A stretch of DNA of 64,000 nt from JAPPOI01 sp028818055 (GTDB lineage Bacteria > Pseudomonadota > Alphaproteobacteria > Rhodobacterales > Rhodobacteraceae): assembly GCA_965267405.1 (NCBI GenBank), contig OZ253954.1, positions 3,100,001-3,164,000 on the forward strand. The letters run 5' to 3'. The stretch's first letter is position 1. The number at the start of each line of letters is the position of its first letter. The translations under genes were made by a program, and so were the position numbers. Under the pieces are notes generated by a model. The model did not search any database and was not told where the DNA came from. It was given only the letters and a program-made list of their open reading frames with translations. Positions 40,958-48,959 of the stretch are shown here, in pieces.

Positions 40958-41094
40958 TGGCTGTCAGGCTGGTCCAGTACTTCCGGCGCGTATTGTTGGG
41001 GCCAAAATTGGTTGAGGCCATGGAACGGAACATCGCGGCGTCCAAAAGACTCGATTCTACCATTCGTAAACTCTTAGAGGACACCCCCTCGTGA
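40957..41094 (+). CDS. 45-residue protein of the lysis cassette
   Basis: Short basic, helical protein (MAVRLVQYFRR to LEDTPS) with no membrane segment. The ATG overlaps the previous stop (TAATG) and the end overlaps the next start as GTGA; GAGGGCACA gives it a moderate ribosome site. The amphipathic helix (LVEAMERNIAASKRLDSTIR) could form a coiled coil. I do not recognise it. Tight coupling with both neighbours argues that it is translated. Confidence 0.6.
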   Translation: MAVRLVQYFRRVLLGPKLVEAMERNIAASKRLDSTIRKLLEDTPS

Positions 41095-41261
41095 TTGCCT
41101 TCAGCGTGCCTGTCATAGCATTCGCCACTTTCGATCTGTTGATGCAAAAACGTGATAATGGCGATCGAAATGATCGTTGGTTTGACAATGAATCCATCTT
41201 CGCAGGTTTCATGATTGTCTTGGTTGCGTGGCTTCAAACGACAGCATCTATCGGTTCTTGA
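41091..41261 (+). CDS. 56-residue small membrane protein of the lysis cassette
   Basis: Starts at GTG 41091, overlapping the previous stop as GTGA, with AGAGGACAC as ribosome site. The peptide has two hydrophobic segments (IAFSVPVIAFATFDLLM, about residues 2-18, and IFAGFMIVLVAWLQTTASIG, about 36-55) joined by a polar loop rich in Asp, Asn and Arg. This hairpin topology is holin-like. It ends 57 bp before ccmF. It could be a second holin or an antiholin, which is inference. Confidence 0.6.
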   Translation: MIAFSVPVIAFATFDLLMQKRDNGDRNDRWFDNESIFAGFMIVLVAWLQTTASIGS

Positions 41262-41318
41262 GTTCAACGTATTGCGACCAAGCGTCTCCCCGTCTTGGCC
41301 TTTACTTCGGAGACATCT

Positions 41319-43298
41319 ATGGTCTTCGACATGTTTATCGAACTTGGACATTTTGCCCTTATCCTTGCTCTTGCAGTAGCCGTGGTTCAGGCAGTTCTGC
41401 CGTTGGTAGGCGCATGGAAAGGATGGCGCGGATGGATGGCCGTCGCAGAACCTGCTGCACTTAGTCAGCTAATTCTTTTGGGATACGCTTTTGCAGCGCT
41501 GACCTATGCGTTCGTCGTGTCAGATTTTTCCGTGCGACTGGTCGCTTTGAATTCTCACACGGCGAAACCGATGCTCTATAAGGTCACCGGAGTATGGGGC
41601 AATCACGAAGGGTCGATGCTTTTGTGGTGCCTGATACTGGCCTTGTTCGGGGCGCTCGCTGCAATATTCGGTCGGGGACTGCCTGATACGCTCAGGGCGC
41701 GGGTGCTGGGCGTGCAAGCGGCCATTGGTGTTGCTTTTCTGACCTTCCTGATCTTCACGTCGAACCCGTTTTTGCGACTGGTGCAGCCACCGTTGAACGG
41801 CCAAGATCTGAATCCATTGCTTCAAGACCCCGGTCTCGCGTTTCATCCACCGTTTCTTTATGTCGGCTACGTCGGTCTTTCGATGACGTTCGCCTTTGCT
41901 ATCGCTGCTCTTTTGGAGGGGCGGGTCGATGCGGCTTGGGGACGTTGGGTGCGTCCATGGACGCTTTTGGCATGGCTGAACCTGACTGTCGGGATCGCGC
42001 TTGGTTCATGGTGGGCGTATTATGAATTGGGTTGGGGCGGCTTCTGGTTCTGGGATCCGGTCGAAAACGCATCCTTCATGCCATGGCTCATATCCGCAGC
42101 ACTTTTGCATTCAGCCATCGTCGTTGAGAAGCGCGAGGCTTTGAAAAGCTGGACGATACTTCTTGCTATTCTGGCATTCGGATTTTCATTGATCGGCACA
42201 TTCATCGTCAGATCGGGTGTTCTGACGAGCGTTCATGCATTTGCGAACGATCCAGAACGCGGGGTGTACTTACTGGGCATAACCGCTTTCTTCATGGGTG
42301 GGGGCTTTATGCTTTATGCGATGCGCGCCCACGCGATGGAGGCCAAAGGCGTCTTTGCGCTTGTCAGTCGCGAAAGTGCCCTAGTGGCCAACAACATCCT
42401 TTTGGCGGTGGCTACTTTCGTTGTCTTCATTGGTACGGTTTGGCCCTTGATTGCCGAACTGGTTTGGGATCGAAAGTTGAGCGTTGGTCCGCCGTTCTTT
42501 GATGCTGCTTTCACACCCTTCATGATCGCCTTGGCCATATTGCTTCCCATTGGGTCGATTTTGCCATGGAAGCGGGGGCGCATCGCCCGCGCGCTGAAGC
42601 CGTTGCGATATGCAATGGCGTTGGCGTTTGGTTTGGCTGCTTTGATCTGGGTCTTCCAAAGTGGACGCAGTTTACTTGCGCCAGCGGGTGCTTTGCTTGG
42701 AGCTTGGCTCGTTTTGGGCGCGTGTGTGGACCTTTTGGCTAAAACGGGGCGTGGATCGCTGTCTTCAAAGTTTGGTCGAGCAACACGCCTACCTCGTGCG
42801 GATCTTGGCCGGGTTACAGCGCATGCTGGATTTGGCGTCACCGTTTTCGGGATTGCCGCCATGCTGGCCTGGGAGATTGAAGATATCCGCATCGCAAACG
42901 TTGGCGAGCCTTACGAGGTCGGTGGGTATACTGTGACCTTGAAAGACGTTCGCGAGCTGCAAGGTCCCAACTACATCTCGACTATGGCCGACATTGAAAT
43001 GGTCCGCGGCGATACAGTTATAACTCTGAACCCCGAGAAACGGGTCTACCCGGTTGCTGGGATGCCGACGACAGAAGCAGACATTCTGAATGGAGTTTTC
43101 CGGGACCTGTATTTGGTGATCGGTGATCCGCAAAACGACGGTGGCTGGGCCGTTAGGACCTACATCAAGCCATTTGCCAATTGGATTTGGGCAGGGGCTA
43201 TCATCATGGCACTGGGTGGAATCATGTCGCTCACTGATCGACGGTATCGTGTTGCCGGAGGCGCACGAAACACTAAAAACGCAGTGCCTGCGGAATGA
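41319..43298 (+). CDS. ccmF: Cytochrome c heme lyase CcmF
   Basis: Inner-membrane heme lyase component that attaches heme to apocytochrome c. The ATG at 41319 (MVFDMFIELGHFA) has GGAG six bases ahead and gives 659 residues. The WWD heme-handling motif is visible as GWGGFWFWDPVENASFMPW near residue 230. Conserved periplasmic His residues flank it, for example in WGNHEGSML near 92. About 14 membrane helices are expected. The stop overlaps ccmH (ATGA). Confidence 0.96.
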   Translation: MVFDMFIELGHFALILALAVAVVQAVLPLVGAWKGWRGWMAVAEPAALSQLILLGYAFAALTYAFVVSDFSVRLVALNSHTAKPMLYKVTGVWGNHEGSMLLWCLILALFGALAAIFGRGLPDTLRARVLGVQAAIGVAFLTFLIFTSNPFLRLVQPPLNGQDLNPLLQDPGLAFHPPFLYVGYVGLSMTFAFAIAALLEGRVDAAWGRWVRPWTLLAWLNLTVGIALGSWWAYYELGWGGFWFWDPVENASFMPWLISAALLHSAIVVEKREALKSWTILLAILAFGFSLIGTFIVRSGVLTSVHAFANDPERGVYLLGITAFFMGGGFMLYAMRAHAMEAKGVFALVSRESALVANNILLAVATFVVFIGTVWPLIAELVWDRKLSVGPPFFDAAFTPFMIALAILLPIGSILPWKRGRIARALKPLRYAMALAFGLAALIWVFQSGRSLLAPAGALLGAWLVLGACVDLLAKTGRGSLSSKFGRATRLPRADLGRVTAHAGFGVTVFGIAAMLAWEIEDIRIANVGEPYEVGGYTVTLKDVRELQGPNYISTMADIEMVRGDTVITLNPEKRVYPVAGMPTTEADILNGVFRDLYLVIGDPQNDGGWAVRTYIKPFANWIWAGAIIMALGGIMSLTDRRYRVAGGARNTKNAVPAE

Positions 43299-43753
43299 TC
43301 CGCTGGGTTTTCATTCTGCTTCTGGTGGCCACTGGTGCTTGGGCAGTCGAACCAGATGAAATGCTGGATGATCCGGTTCTGGAAGAACGCGCGCGAGAGC
43401 TGTCCAAGGGCTTGCGATGCCTGGTGTGCCGAAACGAAAGCATCGATGAATCCAATGCAGAGCTTGCCAGAGATTTGCGCATATTGGTGCGAGAGCGGCT
43501 GGTTGCGGGCGACACCGATGAAGAAGTCATCGACTTTCTGGTTACGCGTTTTGGCGAATATGTTTTGCTTAACCCGCAAAGAACCGGGTCAAATCTGATC
43601 TTGTGGCTTGCGGGCCCGGCAGCACTTCTGACCGCCGGTGGTGTATTTGCCGCTTACATGAGGCGTCGCCCGACAACGCCAAAAAGTGCACAGGCTGGAT
43701 TAAGCGTCGACGAGCAGAAAAAACTGGCAGAATTGCTCGAAGACGATACATGA
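43295..43753 (+). CDS. ccmH: Cytochrome c maturation thiol protein CcmH
   Basis: Periplasmic, membrane-anchored thiol-redox protein that reduces apocytochrome and works with CcmF. The 152-residue protein has a signal peptide or anchor (residues 1-18) and the CxxC motif as LRCLVCRNES near residue 44. The conserved three-helix domain (SNAELARDLRILVRERL) follows, then a C-terminal membrane helix (LWLAGPAALLTAGGVFAAYM). Length matches the short CcmH form; the TPR part (CcmI) is absent here. It overlaps ccmF by 4 bp. Confidence 0.94.
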   Translation: MIRWVFILLLVATGAWAVEPDEMLDDPVLEERARELSKGLRCLVCRNESIDESNAELARDLRILVRERLVAGDTDEEVIDFLVTRFGEYVLLNPQRTGSNLILWLAGPAALLTAGGVFAAYMRRRPTTPKSAQAGLSVDEQKKLAELLEDDT

Positions 43754-43854
43754 TCACGTCGCAACGCGACGTTTTTTCAGAAATATTTGCCATCGGGGTT
43801 TTCCGAACTAATCAGTTCACTTATGTCGTGTGACAGAACAGGAAAGGCGTGCCG

Positions 43855-44631
43855 ATGGAATACCAGACACTGCGATTGACCGAGACAGACGGATACGCCG
43901 TCATTGCGTTGGATCGACCCGATGTCATGAATGCTTTGAATACGCAGATGCGAGCTGAGATTTTGCACGCCGTCAAAGCCGCTGAGCAATCTGCACGTGC
44001 GATCGTTCTGACTGGTCGCGGTAAGGCGTTCTGCTCTGGTCAAGACCTGGCGGACGGTTCTTCGCTTGCCGCCGTGGATATGGAGCGAACGCTGCGCGAC
44101 GAGTACGTCCCATTGTTGCGCGCAATATATGATTGTCAGGTTCCAACAATCTCGGCAGTGAACGGCGCTGCCGCTGGCGCGGGTGCAAACCTCGCATTGG
44201 CTGCGGATGTTGTCATAGCTTCCGAAAGTGCAGTTTTCCTTCAGGCGTTTTCGCGCATCGGACTCATTCCCGATGCCGGTGGCACTTACTGGTTGCCTCG
44301 CCAAGTGGGATTTGCGCGTGCTATGGGCGCAGCGCTATTCGCGGAGCCCGTGACCGCACGTCAGGCGCAGGAATGGGGGATGATCTGGGAAGCTGTTGAA
44401 GACGACGCTTTCGAGGCTCGCTGGCGCGAACGGGCAAGCAAGTTGTCACATGGACCTACCGTTGCTTATGCCAATGCCAAGAAGGCATTGCGCGATAGCT
44501 ATGGCAATTCGTTGGAAGAACAGCTGCTCGTCGAAGCGCGCCTTCAGGGGCAATGCGGCAAGACACGCGACTTCCGCGAAGGCGTTTTGGCGTTCATGGA
44601 GAAGCGCCCCGCAAGCTACGAGGGGCGCTAA
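43855..44631 (+). CDS. Enoyl-CoA hydratase/isomerase, PaaG type
   Basis: 258-residue crotonase-fold enzyme. The oxyanion-hole motifs are GRGKAFCSGQDL near residue 61 and NGAAAGAGANLALAADVVIA near 103, with an acidic residue in IGLIPDAGGTYWL near 133. The sequence resembles PaaG, the 1,2-epoxyphenylacetyl-CoA isomerase of phenylacetate catabolism, more than FadB-type hydratases. I prefer the ATG at 43855, placed seven bases after GGAAAGG, to the GTG at 43849. It converges on the alternative oxidase gene. Confidence 0.88.
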   Translation: MEYQTLRLTETDGYAVIALDRPDVMNALNTQMRAEILHAVKAAEQSARAIVLTGRGKAFCSGQDLADGSSLAAVDMERTLRDEYVPLLRAIYDCQVPTISAVNGAAAGAGANLALAADVVIASESAVFLQAFSRIGLIPDAGGTYWLPRQVGFARAMGAALFAEPVTARQAQEWGMIWEAVEDDAFEARWRERASKLSHGPTVAYANAKKALRDSYGNSLEEQLLVEARLQGQCGKTRDFREGVLAFMEKRPASYEGR

Positions 44632-44636
44632 GCTTT

Positions 44637-45362
44637 CTACGGAGCTGCCCGAGCCACGATTTGATTGGCAAAGTCGTGGTTTGTGTCGCGGTGATGGGCT
44701 TCATCTTTGCGGATGACTTCGACGACCTCACGCAAACGGGCTCCAATCGGAAGCTTCCAGTAATCCAAGGCGATCTGTGGGGCAGGGACGTTTTCGACCC
44801 GACCTGCATCGATCTCTTCGAGGTATTGCGTGTAGCTTACGACCGCTTCCTCTTCGAGATAACCAACGATGCGGTGCGCCGTCTTCGGCGCGAAGAGGTA
44901 AGTCCAGAAGTATAAATTGTAGAATACAGCCTGACCGACCATGATCAGAAGCCTTTCAAAGCGGGTTGGTTCGGCAATCTGGATAAAGGTCATCAGATGC
45001 ATCCGCTCATTGTCGGCTTCATCCAACAATTCCTTAATCCAACCCTGATCGTCACGGATATGTCGGATGGCTTTAAGATGCTGTAGCAATCCACCAACCA
45101 TACCGGGAACCGCTGCGACGGTTTCCAAAACAACGGCACGGTGGCCGTAGCGTTTGGCAAAGAACTTATCGGCAAAGAAACGCATGAATTTCACGGTGCG
45201 GAATGCAAAGCGATCGCTCCGGTCCATGGGAATATGGTGGGAATGTAAGTCCACCATGTTTTTGCGTTCATCAAAATGCTTCATATCTTGGTCCTCGTAC
45301 AGGTCCGACCCTTTAAAGATATGTGCGTTCTCGGTGCTTTCAGCGGTGCTGCGGTGCGGCAT
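44637..45362 (-). CDS. aox: Alternative (ubiquinol) oxidase
   Basis: Membrane-bound diiron quinol oxidase that reduces oxygen without pumping protons, known from plant mitochondria and some alphaproteobacteria. All six predicted iron ligands are present (numbered from 45362): Glu80 in VLETVAAVPG, Glu119 and His122 in NERMHL, a Glu in YLEEEAV (170-172), and Glu221 and His224 in RKDEAHH. The length of 241 residues fits the bacterial form without the plant regulatory Cys. The ATG at 45284 (MKHFDERKN) has a better ribosome site (GAGGA) and could be the true start. It follows a PAS-chemoreceptor-like gene by 12 bp, so the two are probably co-transcribed. Confidence 0.94.
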   Translation of the reverse strand: MPHRSTAESTENAHIFKGSDLYEDQDMKHFDERKNMVDLHSHHIPMDRSDRFAFRTVKFMRFFADKFFAKRYGHRAVVLETVAAVPGMVGGLLQHLKAIRHIRDDQGWIKELLDEADNERMHLMTFIQIAEPTRFERLLIMVGQAVFYNLYFWTYLFAPKTAHRIVGYLEEEAVVSYTQYLEEIDAGRVENVPAPQIALDYWKLPIGARLREVVEVIRKDEAHHRDTNHDFANQIVARAAP

Positions 45363-45374
45363 AATCGCCCAATG

Positions 45375-46001
45375 TCACGTCACTTCGGAGGCATTGATTT
45401 TTTCGGTTATATGGCCCGCCAGGCGACCATTTTCTTCCGCCAGGGTTTTCATTTCGTCGGCCACAACAGCAAACCCTAGTCCGGCTTCACCACTTCGAGC
45501 AGCCTCAATTCGGGCGTTGATTGACAGCATAGACAGTTGTTTGACCGAGCTGGTGATCTGGCTTGAAAGCGCAACGATTTCCTTGTTGGCGGTTTTGGTT
45601 TTAGTGACCAAATCTTCAAGCTTCATGCTCAGCAACCGTTCTGCCGCCGCGCTTACAATCAATCCCTGCAAGTAGACCATCTGCCCGTCCTCGAACACTG
45701 CACAGCCACGTTCGCGAACCCAAACGGTTTCTTTCTTGCGGGTGATTATTCTATAAGCCACGTCCCACGGTTCGGATCGTTCAATTGCCGTGTCGACTTC
45801 TGCGAAAACTCTGTCGACGTCATCGTGATGCGTGATGCCAACCCAGGACGTAACTCTGTTGCCGAGCATTTCATCAATGTCAAAGCCAGTGAGTGAATGA
45901 AGAGCGCCCTCCATGTGTTCCATGGTGTAATGCTCATCATTTCGACATCGATAAACAAACGCCTCGATCGACGAAAAGATGCTGGCGAAAATCTCACTCA
46001 T
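45375..46001 (-). CDS. PAS domain / methyl-accepting chemotaxis-like protein
   Basis: Soluble 208-residue protein: an N-terminal PAS domain (about residues 10-125, with GFDIDEMLG and TRKKETVWVRERGCAVFED) joined to a single short stretch of methyl-accepting signalling helix (about 135-208). The latter contains LSINARIEAARSGEAGLGF, close to the MCP hairpin tip, but only one arm is present, so classical CheA signalling is doubtful. I chose ATG 46001 because upstream in-frame starts fall in the gltA terminator. It lies 12 bp before the alternative oxidase gene, which suggests redox or oxygen sensing linked to that oxidase. Confidence 0.85.
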   Translation of the reverse strand: MSEIFASIFSSIEAFVYRCRNDEHYTMEHMEGALHSLTGFDIDEMLGNRVTSWVGITHHDDVDRVFAEVDTAIERSEPWDVAYRIITRKKETVWVRERGCAVFEDGQMVYLQGLIVSAAAERLLSMKLEDLVTKTKTANKEIVALSSQITSSVKQLSMLSINARIEAARSGEAGLGFAVVADEMKTLAEENGRLAGHITEKINASEVT

Positions 46002-46014
46002 TCGCTGCCCCAAT

Positions 46015-46052
46015 GAAAAAACCGGCATCCTTGCAATGAAGGACACCGGTTA
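46015..46052 (-). terminator. Rho-independent terminator after gltA
   Basis: On the minus strand AACCGGTGTCCTT pairs with AAGGATGCCGGTT (one internal mismatch) and TTTTTT follows. It ends the gltA transcript ahead of the PAS gene. Confidence 0.82.
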
Positions 46053-46080
46053 AAAATACGTGGGGATTGTTGGTTAGATC

Positions 46081-47376
46081 TTATCGATCTTCCACGTCGG
46101 TATAGTCGCGTGACGTATCTCCGACATACAATTGTCTTGGACGACCAATCTTCATCTGTGGATCGGCGATCATTTCTTTCCACTGGCTGATCCAGCCGAC
46201 CGTCCGGGCAAGCGCGAAGATCGGCGTGAACATTGATGTCGGGAAGCCCATCGCATCAAGAATGATGCCCGAGTAGAAGTCGACGTTCGGGTACAGCTTC
46301 TTCTCTTTGAAATATGGGTCTTCCAGAGCGATTTTTTCGAGTTCTTTCGCGACCTTAAGGGTATCGTTGTTTTCGATTCCCAGCAGATCAAGAACCTCGT
46401 CAGCGGATTGCTTCATCACCTTGGCGCGCGGGTCAAAGTTCTTGTAAACGCGGTGACCGAAGCCCATCAGGCGGAATGGGTCATTCTTGTCCTTCGCGCG
46501 CTCGATATACTCAGGGATGCGATCCACGGTGCCGATTTCGCGCAGCATCTCCAGACATGCCTGGTTCGCGCCACCGTGCGCTGGCCCCCAAAGACAAGCG
46601 ACGCCGGCCGCAATACATGCGAAGGGGTTTGCGCCTGATGACGACGCTAAACGAACGGTAGACGTCGATGCGTTTTGTTCGTGGTCTGCGTGAAGTGTGA
46701 AGATCCGGTCCATGGCACGGCTCAGGATCGGGTTAACTTCATACTCCTCAGCCGGGACGCTGAAGCACATCCGAAGGAAGTTGGAGGCATAGTCCAGATC
46801 GTTGCGCGGATACACGAAGGGCTGTCCGATGTGATACTTGTAAGCCCAGGCCACAATGGTTGGCATCTTGGCAATCAAGCGGATCGAAGCGACCTCGCGC
46901 TGCCAAGGGTCCGAAATGTCGGTTGAGTCGTGATAAAATGCCGACATGGCGCCAACCACGCCCACAACAATCGCCATCGGGTGCGCATCACGACGGAAGC
47001 CGCGGAAAAAGTTGACCATTTGCTCGTGCAACATGGTGTGGTTGGTCACACGATTTTCAAAGTCTTCAATCTGTTCGGCTGACGGCAATTCTCCGTAGAG
47101 CAGAAGATAACATACTTCGAGAAAGTGTGATTTTTCAGCAAGTTGGTCGATTGGATAGCCGCGGTGAAGAAGCTCGCCCTTATCGCCATCGATGAATGTA
47201 ATGGTGCTGTCGCACGCAGCGGTCGAAGTAAAACCAGGGTCGTATGTGAAGACGTCGCCCTGGGCGTAAAGTTTACGGATGTCGATGACGTCCGGACCGG
47301 CAGTCGGTGACAGTATGGGGAGTTCCAGCTCTTTGCCGTTGAACGATAGTTTGGCGGTGTTCTTATTTTCAGCCAT
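46081..47376 (-). CDS. gltA: Citrate synthase
   Basis: Entry enzyme of the TCA cycle, condensing acetyl-CoA and oxaloacetate. The 431-residue protein has catalytic His residues in LHADHEQNAST near 240 and GPAHGGANQA near 275, and further substrate residues in GFGHRVYKNFDPRA near 316. This is the type II, hexameric bacterial form. I chose ATG 47376 over the ATG two codons upstream because AAGGG is then correctly spaced. Leader DNA upstream contains a CTCGCGC/GCGCGAG hairpin; gltX is upstream on the same strand. Confidence 0.97.
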   Translation of the reverse strand: MAENKNTAKLSFNGKELELPILSPTAGPDVIDIRKLYAQGDVFTYDPGFTSTAACDSTITFIDGDKGELLHRGYPIDQLAEKSHFLEVCYLLLYGELPSAEQIEDFENRVTNHTMLHEQMVNFFRGFRRDAHPMAIVVGVVGAMSAFYHDSTDISDPWQREVASIRLIAKMPTIVAWAYKYHIGQPFVYPRNDLDYASNFLRMCFSVPAEEYEVNPILSRAMDRIFTLHADHEQNASTSTVRLASSSGANPFACIAAGVACLWGPAHGGANQACLEMLREIGTVDRIPEYIERAKDKNDPFRLMGFGHRVYKNFDPRAKVMKQSADEVLDLLGIENNDTLKVAKELEKIALEDPYFKEKKLYPNVDFYSGIILDAMGFPTSMFTPIFALARTVGWISQWKEMIADPQMKIGRPRQLYVGDTSRDYTDVEDR

Positions 47377-47442
47377 GGTCATCCCTTATTTAGCGCTCGC
47401 GCAGCAGCGCGAGGGGTGGTCAGGCGCGCATGCGCAGGTGAA

Positions 47443-47475
47443 ATGAGCACCCCCGATTTCCCGTAAGGGATGCTT
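47443..47475 (-). terminator. Hairpin after gltX
   Basis: AGCATCCC pairs with GGGGTGCT (one G-U) a few bases beyond the gltX stop on the minus strand, followed by CATTTCACC. The tail is poor in U, so it may be only a partial terminator between gltX and gltA. Confidence 0.4.
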
Positions 47476-47478
47476 CTG

Positions 47479-48882
47479 TCAGTTCGTTGCTTCCTGAAGT
47501 CTCGCGATTGTTTCATCGCGGCCCAGAACGAGCATCATGTCGAAGACGCTGGGGGTTACGGCTCGACCGGCTAGGGCCGCTCTGAGCGGGCCCGCAAGCT
47601 TGCCGAATTTCGTGTCGTGAGCCTCGGCCAACTCGTTCGCTATGGTCTCCAGCGTGTCGCGGTTCCAGCTAGCATTTTGCAACTGCGGCGTCAATTCGTT
47701 CAGTATACCAATGGATACCGTATCCAAATTTTTTTCTGCCTTCTCGTCCATCTCCAAGGGACGATCAGTCAGAACAAATTGCGCTTTTTCAATAAGTTCC
47801 GGGAATGTCTTCGCGCGATCTTTCAGGCAGTACAAAGCTGTTTCAAGCAGTGCTTTCTTCGCATTACTCAAGGGTTGTTGATCCGTCGCGACCAGAAAGT
47901 CCTGAATTTGTGCTACGAGTGCAGCATCATCAGTTGCCGCAATATGCTGACCTGAGATGTTGTTCAGTTTCTTTGCATCCAAACGTGCGGGTGATTTGCC
48001 GATTCCGTTCAGATCAAACCACTCTACGGCTTGTTCGGTTGTGAAGAACTCGTCGTCACCATGACTCCAGCCCAACCGGGCTAAATAGTTTCGCATGGCG
48101 GCTGCCGGGTATCCCTGTGCTTGCCAATCCTCGACACCCAGAGCGCCGTGGCGTTTCGACAGCTTTTTGCCGTCTTCTCCGTGGATCAAAGGGATATGCG
48201 CCCAAACGGGTACCTGCCAGTCCATTGCGGAATAGACGAGCATTTGTCGTGCAGCGTTATTTAGATGATCATCGCCACGGATCACATGAGTGACGCCCAT
48301 GTCGTGGTCATCTACAACGACCGCCAGCATGTATGTCGGTGTGCCGTCCGAGCGCAGCACGATCATGTCGTCCAATTGATCATTGCGAATTTTAATGTCG
48401 CCTTGGACGACGTCTTTGATGATCGTTTCACCGTCGCGAGGTGCCTTCACGCGGATTGCGAAGGGAAGGTCTGGATGTTCGCTGGTTGGTACATCTCGCC
48501 AAGGAGACTGAAACAGGGTTGAACGTCCTGCTGCGCGAGCTTCCTCGCGAAACGCTGCGATTTCGTCCTGTGTCGAGAAACATTTATAAGCGGCACCTGC
48601 GTCCAGCATTTGCTGTGCGACCTCGGCGTGGCGGTTGGCGCGGTCAAACTGACTGATCGCTTCTCCGTCCCAATCCAGCCCCAGCCACTTCAAACCACGA
48701 AAGATTGCTTCCGTTGCTTCCGGAGTCGATCTTTCTCGGTCGGTATCTTCTATCCGCAAAAGGAATTTTCCGCCGTGCCCTCGGGCATACAGCCAGTTGA
48801 ACAGCGCCGTTCGAGCACCTCCGATGTGTAGGTAGCCCGTCGGGGAGGGCGCGAAGCGAGTGACAACAGGAGCGTCTGACAT
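47479..48882 (-). CDS. gltX: Glutamyl-tRNA synthetase
   Basis: Class I aminoacyl-tRNA synthetase charging tRNA-Glu. The 467-residue protein has the HIGH motif as PSPTGYLHIGGARTALFNW at the N-terminus, and the KMSKS motif as KKLSKRHGA near residue 240. The C-terminal helical anticodon-binding region spans about 330-467. Many alphaproteobacteria have two GltX proteins, one also charging tRNA-Gln; which one this is cannot be decided here. It is divergent from comEC. Confidence 0.96.
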   Translation of the reverse strand: MSDAPVVTRFAPSPTGYLHIGGARTALFNWLYARGHGGKFLLRIEDTDRERSTPEATEAIFRGLKWLGLDWDGEAISQFDRANRHAEVAQQMLDAGAAYKCFSTQDEIAAFREEARAAGRSTLFQSPWRDVPTSEHPDLPFAIRVKAPRDGETIIKDVVQGDIKIRNDQLDDMIVLRSDGTPTYMLAVVVDDHDMGVTHVIRGDDHLNNAARQMLVYSAMDWQVPVWAHIPLIHGEDGKKLSKRHGALGVEDWQAQGYPAAAMRNYLARLGWSHGDDEFFTTEQAVEWFDLNGIGKSPARLDAKKLNNISGQHIAATDDAALVAQIQDFLVATDQQPLSNAKKALLETALYCLKDRAKTFPELIEKAQFVLTDRPLEMDEKAEKNLDTVSIGILNELTPQLQNASWNRDTLETIANELAEAHDTKFGKLAGPLRAALAGRAVTPSVFDMMLVLGRDETIARLQEATN

Positions 48883-48959
48883 TCGGATTTAACCTTTTGC
48901 AAACCATGCAGGACGTAGTGTTGGACGCGTGTTAATCGGCGCGTTCACAGGAGACAAGG

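Noticed and set aside
46002..46046. Upstream GTG start (46046) for the PAS protein
   Set aside because: It would begin inside the gltA terminator hairpin; ATG 46001 fits the PAS domain start better.
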